Of a DNA stretch of 64,000 bases, positions 17,199 through 25,684 are shown one piece after another. The stretch lies in NCBI RefSeq assembly GCF_006438825.1, contig NZ_RCZP01000012.1, forward strand, positions 62,001-126,000, given 5' to 3'. The translations under genes and the position numbers were made by a program. Source of the DNA: Muricoccus nepalensis (GTDB lineage Bacteria; Pseudomonadota; Alphaproteobacteria; Acetobacterales; Acetobacteraceae). The notes below the pieces were generated by a model that worked only from the letters and a program-made list of their open reading frames with translations, ran no database searches and was not told where the DNA came from. Position 1 is the stretch's first letter; each line of letters begins with the position of its first letter.

Positions 17199-17632
17199 AC
17201 CGTCGTCTCCAACGCCTGGAGGAAGCGGGAGCGGTTGTCGGCGCTGAAGCTGGAGTGGCGTGTCTGGCCGTTCGTCACCTCCCGCATGTGGCGGGAGATC
17301 TCGCGCCCGGCGAGGGCCTGGCCGATGTTGGTGGTGTCCCAGACCTTGCCGCTCGGCGAGACCGCGTGGCCCCCGGCCGCGAGGCAGCGGGAGGCGAGCG
17401 GGATGTCGGCGGTGACGCAGATGTCGCCAGGGCGGATCGAATCCGCGATCCAGTCGTCCGCCACGTCCGGGCCGTCCGCCACGATGACGCGCCGCACCCA
17501 GTCCGGCAGCCGCACCCCGCGCGAGCCGTTGGCGACGACCGTGACGGGCAGGCCGTGCCGCTCGGCGACACGGAAGGCCTCGTCGCGCACCGGGCAGGCG
17601 TCCCCGTCGACGTAGAGGTGCGGCGCGCTCAG
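17135..17632 (-). CDS. DUF188 (YaiI/YqxD) family protein, probable CTG start
   Basis: About 165 residues. LYVDGDACPVRDEAFRVAERHGLPVTVVAN, IVADGPDVADDWIADSIRPGDICVTADIPLA and a GKVWDTTNIGQALA segment match the YaiI/YqxD family, a PIN-like fold of unknown function. No ATG, GTG or TTG lies near the expected N-terminus. The likely start is CTG at 17632, which overlaps the hyuB stop (CTGA), giving MSAPHLYVDGDACP. The extended Pro/Ala C-terminal tail lies within the region shared with the FUSC gene. Confidence 0.8.
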   Translation of the reverse strand: MSAPHLYVDGDACPVRDEAFRVAERHGLPVTVVANGSRGVRLPDWVRRVIVADGPDVADDWIADSIRPGDICVTADIPLASRCLAAGGHAVSPSGKVWDTTNIGQALAGREISRHMREVTNGQTRHSSFSADNRSRFLQALETTVQRAMRGPAPPPPAMPDFFSD

Positions 17633-19269
17633 AGGAGGCCGTCCGCGACGTCGCGCGCGGCCAGCGCCGGGTCGCGCCGCGCGGGGTCGCCCATGCCGCC
17701 GCCGCCCGGCAGCAGCAGGCGCAGGCGCTTGCCCCTGGGGATGACCTGGTAGCCCTTGGTGCGCAGCGGCGTGCCGTCGGTCAGCCCGACCCAGCCGGGG
17801 GCGCCGTCGCCCCCGCCGTCCCGCCCGCGGGGGGCGTTGGCCACGCGGTCGAAGATGGCGTTGACGGCGAACTCGGCGTCGTCCCGCGCGCCGATCTCCA
17901 TGACCTGCCCGAGGCCGCCCCGCGTGCGGCCCGGCCCGCCGGAGCCCGCGCGGAGCTCCTTCTTCCAGAACACCACGGGGGCCACGTTCTCGGTCGCCTC
18001 CACCGGCATGGTCCGCACGCCCGAGGGGAAGGCGGTGCCGTCCAGCCCGTCCTGCCCGGGCCGCGCGCCGGTGCCGCCGGAGTTGAAGGTGATGACCTCG
18101 AAGTCCGGCAGCTCGGCCTCGGCACCGCTCACCTGGCCGCCGCCGCGCAGCGGCGGGTTCCAGAGGCAGGAGGAACCCTCCGCCACCACGCGGTCCGGCA
18201 CCGCCTGGTGCAGGCAGCCCATCATCAGGTCCGGCAGGAGCTGGCCGACGACGTGGCGCACGCTGACGGGGAAAGGCCGCGGGGCGTTGAGGATGCAGCC
18301 CTCGGGGATCGTCATCCGGAAGGGCAGCAGGGAGGCCCAGTTGTTCGGCACCTCCGGCGCGACGACGCACTTGATCCCGAAGCAGGCGTAGGCGCGGCAA
18401 TAGGCAGCAGGCACGTTGATGCCGCGGCCCGAGAGGCCGGTAGTGCCGGCGTAGTCCACCGCGATATGGTCCTCGGCGATGGTCATGCGGGCGCGGAGCG
18501 TGACGAGGGCCTCGTAGCCGTCGGAGCGGATCTCGGAAGCGAACTCCCCGCGCGGCAGCCTGGCGATCTCGGCCAGCGTCGCGCGGGAGGAGGCCTCGAA
18601 GATCGACTCCGCGAGCTCGTCGATCGCCTCCATCCCGTACTCGTCCATCATCTCCACGAGGCGGCGCGCGCCGGCGTCGTTGCAGGCGCAAAGGGAGTAG
18701 ACGTCGCCCTCCAGCTCCGCCGGCGTGCGGGTGCCGGCGCGGAGGATGTCGAAGAATGTCTCGTTCGCGCGCCCCTGGTCGAAGCACTTCACGATGGGGA
18801 TGTAGAGGCCCTCCTCGAAGACCGAGCGCCCCTCCGGCCCCATGCCGAGGCCGCCGACGTCGATGACGTGCGCGGTGTTGGCGAAGAGGGCCACGATGGC
18901 GCCGTTACGGAAGGCGGGCGTCACCACCGTCAGGTCGTGCAGGTGGCCGGTGCCGAGCCAGGGGTCGTTGGTGATGTAGTGGTCGCCCGGCCGCATCGTC
19001 TCCGCCGGAAACTTCGCGAGGAAGTGGCCGACGGATTCCATCATCGAGTTCACGTGCCCCGGCGTGCCCGTCACGGCCTGGGCGAGCATCCGGCCGCGAA
19101 GGTCGAACACGCCCGCCGAGAGATCCCCCGCCTCCCGCACCGTGGTGCTGAAGGCGGTCCGGATCATGATCTGCGCCTGCTCCTCCACCACGGCGATGAG
19201 GCGGTTCCACTGGATCTGGCGCTGGATGGCGGCTAGGGCAGCAGGCACTTGCGGCGGCTTAAATTCCAT
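17629..19269 (-). CDS. hyuB: Hydantoinase B/oxoprolinase family subunit
   Basis: 546 residues of the HyuB family: EEQAQIMIRTAFSTTVREAGDLSAGVFD near the N-terminus, PGDHYITNDPWLGTGHLHD, DYAGTTGLSGRGINVPAAYC, FNSGGTGARPGQDG and a glycine-rich end (LLPGGGGMGDP). With HyuA it forms an ATP-dependent enzyme that opens hydantoins, 5-oxoproline or related cyclic compounds. ATG 19269 has GGAAGGA upstream. hyuA normally abuts hyuB, but here a foreign-looking gene on the opposite strand sits between them. Confidence 0.93.
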   Translation of the reverse strand: MEFKPPQVPAALAAIQRQIQWNRLIAVVEEQAQIMIRTAFSTTVREAGDLSAGVFDLRGRMLAQAVTGTPGHVNSMMESVGHFLAKFPAETMRPGDHYITNDPWLGTGHLHDLTVVTPAFRNGAIVALFANTAHVIDVGGLGMGPEGRSVFEEGLYIPIVKCFDQGRANETFFDILRAGTRTPAELEGDVYSLCACNDAGARRLVEMMDEYGMEAIDELAESIFEASSRATLAEIARLPRGEFASEIRSDGYEALVTLRARMTIAEDHIAVDYAGTTGLSGRGINVPAAYCRAYACFGIKCVVAPEVPNNWASLLPFRMTIPEGCILNAPRPFPVSVRHVVGQLLPDLMMGCLHQAVPDRVVAEGSSCLWNPPLRGGGQVSGAEAELPDFEVITFNSGGTGARPGQDGLDGTAFPSGVRTMPVEATENVAPVVFWKKELRAGSGGPGRTRGGLGQVMEIGARDDAEFAVNAIFDRVANAPRGRDGGGDGAPGWVGLTDGTPLRTKGYQVIPRGKRLRLLLPGGGGMGDPARRDPALAARDVADGLL

Positions 19270-19308
19270 TATTAAATCCTTCCGGATTTCATTAAGAAAT
19301 GGCAGTAA

Positions 19309-19899
19309 ATGACAAAAGCTAAGTCTACTCCCCAAAAAGAATCGCCAAAATGGGACGAGCGATACTTAGAACTTGCTAAACTGGTCGGGAGTTGGTCGAA
19401 GGATCCTCGGGCCAAGGTCGGCGCCGCAATCGTAAATCCCAAGCGGGGCCGCTTAATATCCATTGGTTTCAACGGTTTCCCATCGAACGTTGAAGATAAT
19501 GCTCACCGTCTAGACGATCCTCACACAAAACTCACGATGACAATACATGCCGAACAAAACGCGCTGATTTTCGCAGGACAGCAAGCCCTCGAGTGCGATG
19601 CATACGTTGTTGGTAAGCCAGTTTGCAGTATGTGCGCCACCCTGCTAATTCAGGCGGGCATCAAACGGGTCGTAGCAGCAAAGCCAAGGCAAAATACGGG
19701 CTCCAAGTGGGATAAAATTGGCCTAGTCGCATTGGACATGCTCAAAGAAGCTGGAGTTGAATTCAAAGAATTAACAGATGCCGACCTTAGTCGTCTTGGT
19801 GTTACTGCCGATAAACCGCGTGAAGCACTCCCTCCGGCGGGAACAATCTTGACTGATGAGGAAGCATTGCAACCACACCTGTTTGATCCATTAAGCTGA
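19309..19899 (+). CDS. AT-rich cytidine/dCMP deaminase-like protein inserted in hyu operon
   Basis: 196 residues of the cytidine deaminase superfamily. The zinc and proton-shuttle motif is HAE in TIHAEQNALIF, and the second zinc motif is PVCSMCATLLIQAGI (CxxC). The N-terminal WDERYLELAKLVGSWSKDPRAKVGAAIV and GFNGFPSN resemble dCMP deaminases (CMP/dCMP deaminase zinc-binding domain). Base composition is strikingly different: roughly half A+T, against about 30% in neighbours. It lies on the plus strand, exactly between hyuB and hyuA, with 39 and 7 bases of spacing. This indicates recent transfer. A role in nucleotide metabolism or anti-phage nucleotide depletion is possible but unproven. Confidence 0.85.
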   Translation: MTKAKSTPQKESPKWDERYLELAKLVGSWSKDPRAKVGAAIVNPKRGRLISIGFNGFPSNVEDNAHRLDDPHTKLTMTIHAEQNALIFAGQQALECDAYVVGKPVCSMCATLLIQAGIKRVVAAKPRQNTGSKWDKIGLVALDMLKEAGVEFKELTDADLSRLGVTADKPREALPPAGTILTDEEALQPHLFDPLS

Positions 19900-19906
19900 A
19901 AACGGG

Positions 19907-22003
19907 TCATAAACGGCGGATGAGCTCCAGGTACCCCAGCCCATCCATCCGGCAGGTCCATCCCGGTCCCACCAGCGTGCTCGTCTCCGCCTCGGCCACG
20001 ATGCAGGGACCGGCGACCGCCGCGCCGGGCGCGAAGCCGTCGCGGTCGTAGACCGGCCAGTCCGAGACCTCGCCCCGCGCCGTGTCGCGCACCGCCTGGT
20101 GCCGGATCGGCGCGGGGGCGGGCGCCTCCGACACCTCGGCGACCGGGGGCGGCGCCTCCACCTCGGTCGCGACCGTCACCGCGAAGGAGAGGATCTCCAC
20201 GTCGCTGCCTGGCACCGGCCGGTCGTAGAAGCCGGCATAGGCGACGTCGTAGGCGGCGCGCACGGTCTCCACGTCCGCGGCCGCGAGGGTCTTCACCGGC
20301 AGGTCCACCGCGATCTCGTGGCCCTGCCCGACATAGCGCATGTAGGCGATGCGCCGCTCGACCAGCGGCGCCCCGAAGGCGCCGCGCGCGACGACCTCGC
20401 GCGCCTCGGCCGACATCTCCGCCAGCAGCGCGTTCACCGCCGCGGCGTCGAAGGAGCGGAAGCGCTGGTAGAGGCTGCGCACCACCTCGTAGCCGACCGG
20501 CGCCCGCAGGAAGCCGATCGCCGAGCCCACGCCGGCGCCGGAGGGCACCAGGAGGCAGTTCACGCCGATCTTCTCCGCCACGCGGTAGCCGTGCACCGGC
20601 CCACCGCCGCCGAAGGCGATGATGGCGCGCCCGTCATAGCCCTTGCCGCTCTCGATGGCATGGACGCGGGCGGCGTTCGCCATGTTCTCGTCCACCACCT
20701 CCACGACGCCGAGCGCCGCCATCTCGGGCGCGAGGCCGAGCGTGCCGAGGGCGGTGCCCATCGCGCGGCGGGAATCCTCCGGGTGCAGCGCCAGGCTGCC
20801 ACCGGCGAAGCTCGCGGGGTCGTAGCGGCCGAGCAGCAGGTTCGCGTCGGTCACCGCGGGCTTCGCGCCGCCGCGCCCGTAGCAGGCCGGGCCGGGATCG
20901 GCGCCCGCGCTCTCCGGCCCCACCTGGATGCGGCCGAGCGCGTCCACCGAGGCGATGGAACCGCCGCCCGCGCCGATCTCCACCATCTCGATGACGGGGA
21001 TGCGCAGCGGCAGGCCGGAGCCCTTCTTGAAGCGGCCGATCCGCGCCACCTCGAAGCTGCGCGCGGTCTGGGGCGCGAAGTCGTCGATGAGGCAGACCTT
21101 GGCGGTGGTGCCGCCCATGTCGAAGGAGAGCACGCGGTCCCAGCCCTTCTGCCGCGCCACCTGGGCGGAGAAGATGGCGCCCCCCGCGGGCCCGCTCTCG
21201 ACGAGGCGGATTGGGAAGCGCGCGGCGGTCTCGAGCGTCGTCAGCCCGCCGCCGGACAGCATCAGGAACAGCGGGCAGGCGAAGCCGGCCTCCCCCAGCC
21301 CGTCCCGCAGCCGGCCGAGATAGGTCGCCATCAGCGGCTGGACGTAGGCGTTGGCGGCGGTGGTCGAGAAGCGCTCCCACTCCCGCATCTCCGGCGACAC
21401 CTCGGAGGAGAGCGAGACGGGCAGCCCCGGCCATTCCTCCCGCACGATCTCGGCCGCGCGCCGCTCGTGCGCGGGGTTCACGAAGGCGTGGAGGAAGCCG
21501 ATCGCGAGGCTCTCGATCCCCTCCGCGCGCAGGCGGCGGACGGCCTCGCGCACTGCGTCCTCGTCCAGCGGCAGCAGCACGCGGCCGGTGTTGTCCAGCC
21601 GCTCGGGCACCGTCAGCCGCCAGCGGCGGGGCACCAGGGGCTCGGGCAGGGTGATGTTGAGGTCGTACTGGTCGTAGCGGCTCTCGTTGCCGAGCGCGAG
21701 GACGTCGCGGAAGCCCTCCGTCGTCAGCAGGGCCGTGCGCGCGCCCTTGCGCTCGATCACGGCATTGGTCGCGAGCGTCGTACCGTGGATGAAGAGCGCG
21801 ACGTCGGCCGGCCCCATCCCCGCCTTGGCGAGCACCGCGCGGACGCCCTCCAGCACGCCGCGCTCGGGCGCCGCGGGGGTGGTGAGGACCTTGGCGGTCC
21901 AGCGCGCCAGGCCCCCCTCCCCGTCCGGCCGCTCGAGCGCGAGGTCGGTGAAGGTGCCGCCGATGTCGGCGGCGAGCCGCGCGCCGCCCAGGTCCCCCGC
22001 CAC
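19907..22003 (-). CDS. hyuA: Hydantoinase A/oxoprolinase family subunit
   Basis: 698 residues of the HyuA family with an actin-like ATPase fold. RLAADIGGTFTDLAL is the phosphate-binding loop; FIHGTTLATNAVIERKG, LSGGGLTTLETAARFPIRLVESGPAGG, SFDMGGTTAKVCLIDD and IAFGGGGPVHGYRVAEKIG follow in family order. It couples ATP hydrolysis to opening of a cyclic amide such as hydantoin or 5-oxoproline, together with HyuB. GTG 22003 is 3 bases after the upstream SDR stop, so the SDR and hyuA are cotranscribed. Confidence 0.93.
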   Translation of the reverse strand: MAGDLGGARLAADIGGTFTDLALERPDGEGGLARWTAKVLTTPAAPERGVLEGVRAVLAKAGMGPADVALFIHGTTLATNAVIERKGARTALLTTEGFRDVLALGNESRYDQYDLNITLPEPLVPRRWRLTVPERLDNTGRVLLPLDEDAVREAVRRLRAEGIESLAIGFLHAFVNPAHERRAAEIVREEWPGLPVSLSSEVSPEMREWERFSTTAANAYVQPLMATYLGRLRDGLGEAGFACPLFLMLSGGGLTTLETAARFPIRLVESGPAGGAIFSAQVARQKGWDRVLSFDMGGTTAKVCLIDDFAPQTARSFEVARIGRFKKGSGLPLRIPVIEMVEIGAGGGSIASVDALGRIQVGPESAGADPGPACYGRGGAKPAVTDANLLLGRYDPASFAGGSLALHPEDSRRAMGTALGTLGLAPEMAALGVVEVVDENMANAARVHAIESGKGYDGRAIIAFGGGGPVHGYRVAEKIGVNCLLVPSGAGVGSAIGFLRAPVGYEVVRSLYQRFRSFDAAAVNALLAEMSAEAREVVARGAFGAPLVERRIAYMRYVGQGHEIAVDLPVKTLAAADVETVRAAYDVAYAGFYDRPVPGSDVEILSFAVTVATEVEAPPPVAEVSEAPAPAPIRHQAVRDTARGEVSDWPVYDRDGFAPGAAVAGPCIVAEAETSTLVGPGWTCRMDGLGYLELIRRL

Positions 22004-22006
22004 GCC

Positions 22007-22795
22007 TCAGAAGCCCCGGACCACGCCGCCATCCACGCGCAGGATCGTGCCGGTGATGTAGGACCCCGCCTCGGAGGCGAGGAAGGCGGCCGCCTTGCCG
22101 AACTCGTCCGGCGAGCCGTAGCGGCGCATGGGGATGGTCTTCTCGCGGTCGGCGATCACCTGCTCCGGCGTCGAGTTCGACTTCGCCGCCGCCGCCCCGG
22201 CCAGTTCTACGCTGCGGTCGGTCCGGATGGCGCCGGGGGCGATGATGTTCACGGTCACCCCGTCCGGCCCGACCTCGTCGGCCAGCGTCTTGGCCCAGCC
22301 GACGATGTTGGCGCGCAGCACGTTGGACAGCGCCAGGTTCGGCAGCGGCTGCACCATGCCCGTGCTGCCCACCGCGATGATGCGCCCGTGCTTCTGCGCC
22401 CGCATGGCCGGCAGGACCGCGTTGGCCAGGCGGATCGGCGAGAGGACGATGCGGCGGAACCAGGTCTCCAGCGCCTCCTCCGTCAGGTCCGACGCCGTCC
22501 CGGCCGGCGGGCCGCCGTGGTTCAGCACGAGGATGTCGAGCCCGCCCAGCGCGGCCACGGCGCCCTTGGCCAGCGCGTCCATGTCCTCGCCCCGGCCGAC
22601 ATCGGCCGCGAAGGCGTGGGCGGCCGAGGCGCCCTTGGCCGTCAGCGCCTCGCAGACCGGCGCGAGGCGCCCGGCGTCGCGGCCGGAGATGGCGAGCGCC
22701 GCCCCGTCGGCGGCGAGCGCCTCCGCGATGGCCCGGCCCAGCCCCTTGGAGGCGCCCATCACCAGCGCCCGCTTGCCCTTCAGCCCGAGTTCCAT
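22007..22795 (-). CDS. SDR-family protein lacking the YxxxK motif
   Basis: 262 residues with the Rossmann start ALVMGASKGLGRAIAEALA and a typical SDR end (YITGTILRVDGGVVRGF). In classical SDRs the catalytic Tyr and Lys form YxxxK before a GLxK segment. Here the aligned stretch reads SNVLRANIVGWAKTLA, so Tyr is Ser and Lys is Arg. This matches the BKR-like subgroup that lacks the catalytic tetrad (conserved-domain group cd05344, from memory). The protein may still bind NAD(P) but probably does not reduce by the standard mechanism. It leads the hyuA/hyuB operon. Confidence 0.85.
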   Translation of the reverse strand: MELGLKGKRALVMGASKGLGRAIAEALAADGAALAISGRDAGRLAPVCEALTAKGASAAHAFAADVGRGEDMDALAKGAVAALGGLDILVLNHGGPPAGTASDLTEEALETWFRRIVLSPIRLANAVLPAMRAQKHGRIIAVGSTGMVQPLPNLALSNVLRANIVGWAKTLADEVGPDGVTVNIIAPGAIRTDRSVELAGAAAAKSNSTPEQVIADREKTIPMRRYGSPDEFGKAAAFLASEAGSYITGTILRVDGGVVRGF

Positions 22796-22903
22796 CGCAA
22801 ACCTCCCGTCGAATCAGCGACGCGGACCCTGAACCGCGCCCCGTTTCCTGGCAAGGTCGGGCCCTGGCTTGCATCCCGGCCCCGGACGGGCATCCTCCCG
22901 CCC

Positions 22904-23872
22904 ATGCCGCGCCCGACCCTCCTCCAGACCCGATCGCTGCCCCCGGCCGTGGAGGCCCGCGCCGCGCGGGACTACGAGGTCCGCCGCCCCGAGGGGCCCG
23001 ACCGCGCGCTGGAGCCGGCCGCCCTGCTCCAGGCCGCGGAGGGTTGCGACGGCATCCTCTGCGCCGCCGGCGACGGGCTGGACGCCGCGACCATCGGCGC
23101 CCTCCCCGCCAGCGTCCGCGTCATCGCGACCTTCAGCGTCGGCACCGACCACATCGCCCTCGACGCCGCGCGCGCCCGCGGCATCGCCGTCACGAACACG
23201 CCGGAGGTGCTGAGCGTCGCGACCGCCGAGATCGCGATGCTCCTCGTCCTCATGTGCGCCCGCCGCGCCGGCGAGGCCGAGCGGCTGCTGCGCGCCCGCG
23301 AGTGGACGGGCTGGGCGCCCACCCAGCTCATGGGCGTGACCCTCGAGGGCAAGCGCCTGGGCATCCTCGGCATGGGCCGCATCGGGCAGGAGCTGGCCCG
23401 GATGGCGCGCGGGATGGGCATGCGCATCCACTACCGCAACCGCTCCCGCCTCCCGCCCGAGGAGGAGCAGGGCGCGACCTACCACGCGGAGGACAGCGGC
23501 TTCCTCGCCGCCTGCGACGTGCTCTCGATGCACATCCCGGGCGGGGAGGCGACGCGCCACTGGCTCGACGCCGCGGCCATCGCAACGCTGCCGCGCGGCG
23601 CCATCGTGGTGAACACCGGCCGCGGCACGACGGTCGACGACGCGGCGCTCTGCGCGGCGCTGGCCAGCGGGCATCTCCGCGCCGCGGGGCTCGACGTCTT
23701 CGCGGGCGAGCCGGCCATCTTCGAGGGGTACCACCGCGCCCCGAACGTGACCCTCCTGCCCCATCTCGGCAGCGCCACCGTGGAGACGCGGGACGCGATG
23801 GGCTTCCGCTGCCTCGACAACCTCGACGCCCTGCTCCTCCACGGCGCCGAGCCGCCCCACCGCGCCGCCTAG
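22904..23872 (+). CDS. D-isomer-specific 2-hydroxyacid dehydrogenase
   Basis: 322 residues. The NAD(P) motif is GMGRIGQELARMARGMGM. The catalytic Arg is in VNTGRGTTVDD, the Glu in DVFAGEP and the His in LLPHLGSATVETR. The substrate side shows TFSVGTDHI. The overall pattern is that of glyoxylate/hydroxypyruvate reductase-type enzymes, which interconvert a 2-keto acid and the D-2-hydroxy acid. It is divergent from the hyu operon and 10 bases upstream of the flavin reductase family gene. Confidence 0.9.
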   Translation: MPRPTLLQTRSLPPAVEARAARDYEVRRPEGPDRALEPAALLQAAEGCDGILCAAGDGLDAATIGALPASVRVIATFSVGTDHIALDAARARGIAVTNTPEVLSVATAEIAMLLVLMCARRAGEAERLLRAREWTGWAPTQLMGVTLEGKRLGILGMGRIGQELARMARGMGMRIHYRNRSRLPPEEEQGATYHAEDSGFLAACDVLSMHIPGGEATRHWLDAAAIATLPRGAIVVNTGRGTTVDDAALCAALASGHLRAAGLDVFAGEPAIFEGYHRAPNVTLLPHLGSATVETRDAMGFRCLDNLDALLLHGAEPPHRAA

Positions 23873-23882
23873 GGAGCCCCGC

Positions 23883-24536
23883 ATGCTCTTCGACTTCGCG
23901 GCCCTGCCGAAGAGGGATCGCTACAAGCTGGTGGTCTCCACCATCGTCCCGCGCCCCATCGCCTGGCTCGTCACCCGGGACGCGGAGGGCCGCGTGAACG
24001 CCGCGCCCTACTCCTTCTTCAACGTGTTCAGCAACGACCCGGTGGTCGTCGGCATCGGGGTCGGCGCCCGCGGCATGGGCGGCGAGGAGGGGCCCGAGCT
24101 GAAGGACACGATGGCGAACATCCGCGCGACCGGCGAGTTCGCGCTCTGCCTCGTCAGCGAGGCGACGGCGGCCGCGATGAACGTCACCGGCGCCGACTAC
24201 CCGCCCGGGGTGGACGAGGTGGCCATGGCGGGACTGACGACCGCCCCGTCCGCGAAGATCAAGGTGCCGCGAATCGCGGAGAGCCCCGTCGCCCTCGAGT
24301 GCCGGCTCTGGCAGACGGTGCCGATCGGCACCCACAACCTTGTCCTCGGCGAGGTGCTGGCCGTGCATGTGCGCGACGACTGCATGCTCGATCCCGCCCG
24401 CCTCTACGTCGACACGCCCCGCCTCGGCCTGGTCGGGCGCATGCACGGCGCCGGCTGGTACGCCCGCACCACCGACCTCTTCGACATGCCCCGCGTGACG
24501 CCCGCCCAGGTGGAGGAGCGGCGCGGGCGGGGCTGA
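23883..24536 (+). CDS. Flavin reductase family (FMN-binding split barrel) protein
   Basis: 217 residues. YKLVVSTIVPRPIAWLVTRDAEGRVNAAPYSFFN is the signature N-terminal strand set of the flavin reductase-like family, followed by FALCLVSEATAAAMNVTGADYPPGVDE. The C-terminal LGLVGRMHGAGWYART fits. It binds FMN and may supply reduced flavin or act as a small oxidoreductase. No partner monooxygenase is adjacent. It probably shares a transcript with the 2-hydroxyacid dehydrogenase. Confidence 0.85.
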   Translation: MLFDFAALPKRDRYKLVVSTIVPRPIAWLVTRDAEGRVNAAPYSFFNVFSNDPVVVGIGVGARGMGGEEGPELKDTMANIRATGEFALCLVSEATAAAMNVTGADYPPGVDEVAMAGLTTAPSAKIKVPRIAESPVALECRLWQTVPIGTHNLVLGEVLAVHVRDDCMLDPARLYVDTPRLGLVGRMHGAGWYARTTDLFDMPRVTPAQVEERRGRG

Positions 24537-24602
24537 GCCTCCCGCGGCCGGAAACCACCCCTGGTTGGTGGCAGGCGGCCGGGCACCTGCTATTTGTCCC
24601 GC

Positions 24603-25166
24603 ATGCTCATCTATCTCGCCGGTCCCGAGGTCTTCCTGCCGGACGCCGACGCCCTCGCCCAGGCCAAGCGCGCCGTCTGCGCGCGTCACGGCGCCACCGG
24701 GATCTTCCCGACCGATCCCGTCGACTGCCCCGAGGCAGACCACGCGGAGGAGGCTTGGCTCGCCATCTACCTCCGCAACGAGGCGCATATCCGGCGGGCC
24801 GACGCGCTGATCGCCAACCTCACCCCCTTCCGCGGACCCTCCGCCGACCCGGGCACGGTGTACGAGCTCGGCTTCATGCGCGCCCTCGGCCGGCCGGTCG
24901 CCGGCTACTCCAACACCGACACCCCCTTCACCGAGCGCACCCGCGCCTTCCTCGGTCCGGCGGCCCGTCCGCGGCCGGACGGCGAGTGGGAGGACGCCGA
25001 GGGGCTGCACCTCGAAGCCTTCGGCCTGCACGACAACCTCATGATCGACGGCGGCCTCCGAGCCGCTGGCGGCCCCCTTGTCACGCGGCCGGTGGCGGCG
25101 GCGTCCCGCTGGCACGACCTCTCGGCCTTCGAGGCCGCGCTGGCCGCCTTGGTGAAATCGGCCTGA
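24603..25166 (+). CDS. Nucleoside 2-deoxyribosyltransferase
   Basis: 187 residues. MLIYLAGPEVFLPDA and FPTDP start the fold, and the nucleophile glutamate is in NLTPFRGPSADPGTVYELGFM, a good match for the family (PF05014). It transfers deoxyribose between bases or hydrolyses deoxynucleosides in nucleotide salvage. ATG 24603 is preferred over an in-frame TTG nine bases upstream. It stands alone before tRNA-Ser. Confidence 0.9.
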   Translation: MLIYLAGPEVFLPDADALAQAKRAVCARHGATGIFPTDPVDCPEADHAEEAWLAIYLRNEAHIRRADALIANLTPFRGPSADPGTVYELGFMRALGRPVAGYSNTDTPFTERTRAFLGPAARPRPDGEWEDAEGLHLEAFGLHDNLMIDGGLRAAGGPLVTRPVAAASRWHDLSAFEAALAALVKSA

Positions 25167-25212
25167 CCCCGCTTGCCCCCGGGGCCGAGGCCCCGTATAC
25201 CCCGCCGCCGCG

Positions 25213-25303
25213 GGACAGGTGGCCGAGCGGTCGAAGGCGCGCGCCTGGAAAGTGCGTATAGGTCAAAAGCCTATCGTGGGTTCGAATCCCACCCTGTCCG
25301 CCA
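25213..25303 (+). tRNA. tRNA-Ser (GGA)
   Basis: 91 bases with the long variable arm typical of serine tRNAs. The acceptor GGACAGG pairs with CCTGTCC, the anticodon loop CTGGAAA gives anticodon GGA, the T-arm is GGGTTCGAATCCC, and a CCA end is encoded at 25301-25303. Confidence 0.97.
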
Positions 25304-25684
25304 TCACGCTTTCCCAAGCCTTCCCACCAAGCGCAGAGTTGCTGGGTTTTCGCGCCTCTGCGGAGGAGCGAAGGAATCGTGTGTCCCGTTCAATCCCACC
25401 CCAGCGCGCAAGCCGACCGGGCCGATGACCGGTTAACGGGAGAGTGCGGACAGGCTCGCCGATGAACAGATCGGGGCCGCCGCGAAGGCCGGGCAGCCGT
25501 ACCACCTGGGTGACGGACGAGAGAATCCAGGCGGAATCTTGCGGGAGCATGGTGGGGCTTGTCCTGAGCTGGTGGGCCGATGGCCCGTGGCAGACGCAAG
25601 AGGTGATGTCAGGCGCACCCGTCCAACTTGCCCACCTGGACGCCTTCGCGCCCGCTGGTCACCAGGTTCGCCCACCAAGCCGCC
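25304..25684. other. Gene-poor stretch after tRNA-Ser
   Basis: 381 bases with no recognisable gene. G+C is lower than in the flanking core genes. A short echo of the tRNA 3' end (AATCCCACCC near 25392) occurs but is too short to call an attachment site. Confidence 0.5.

Noticed and set aside
19309-19899. Deaminase insert as part of a larger defence island
   Set aside because: Genes on both sides are metabolic and no other defence-associated gene is present, so only the single gene can be considered.
20099-23872. A 1257-codon open frame opposite hyuA
   Set aside because: Only the C-terminal part from ATG 22904 (2-hydroxyacid dehydrogenase) is real; the rest is the complement of hyuA and the SDR gene.
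25385-25400. Possible attachment-site repeat of the tRNA-Ser 3' end (AATCCCACCC)
   Set aside because: Only about ten bases match and no integrase lies nearby, so chance similarity is as likely.
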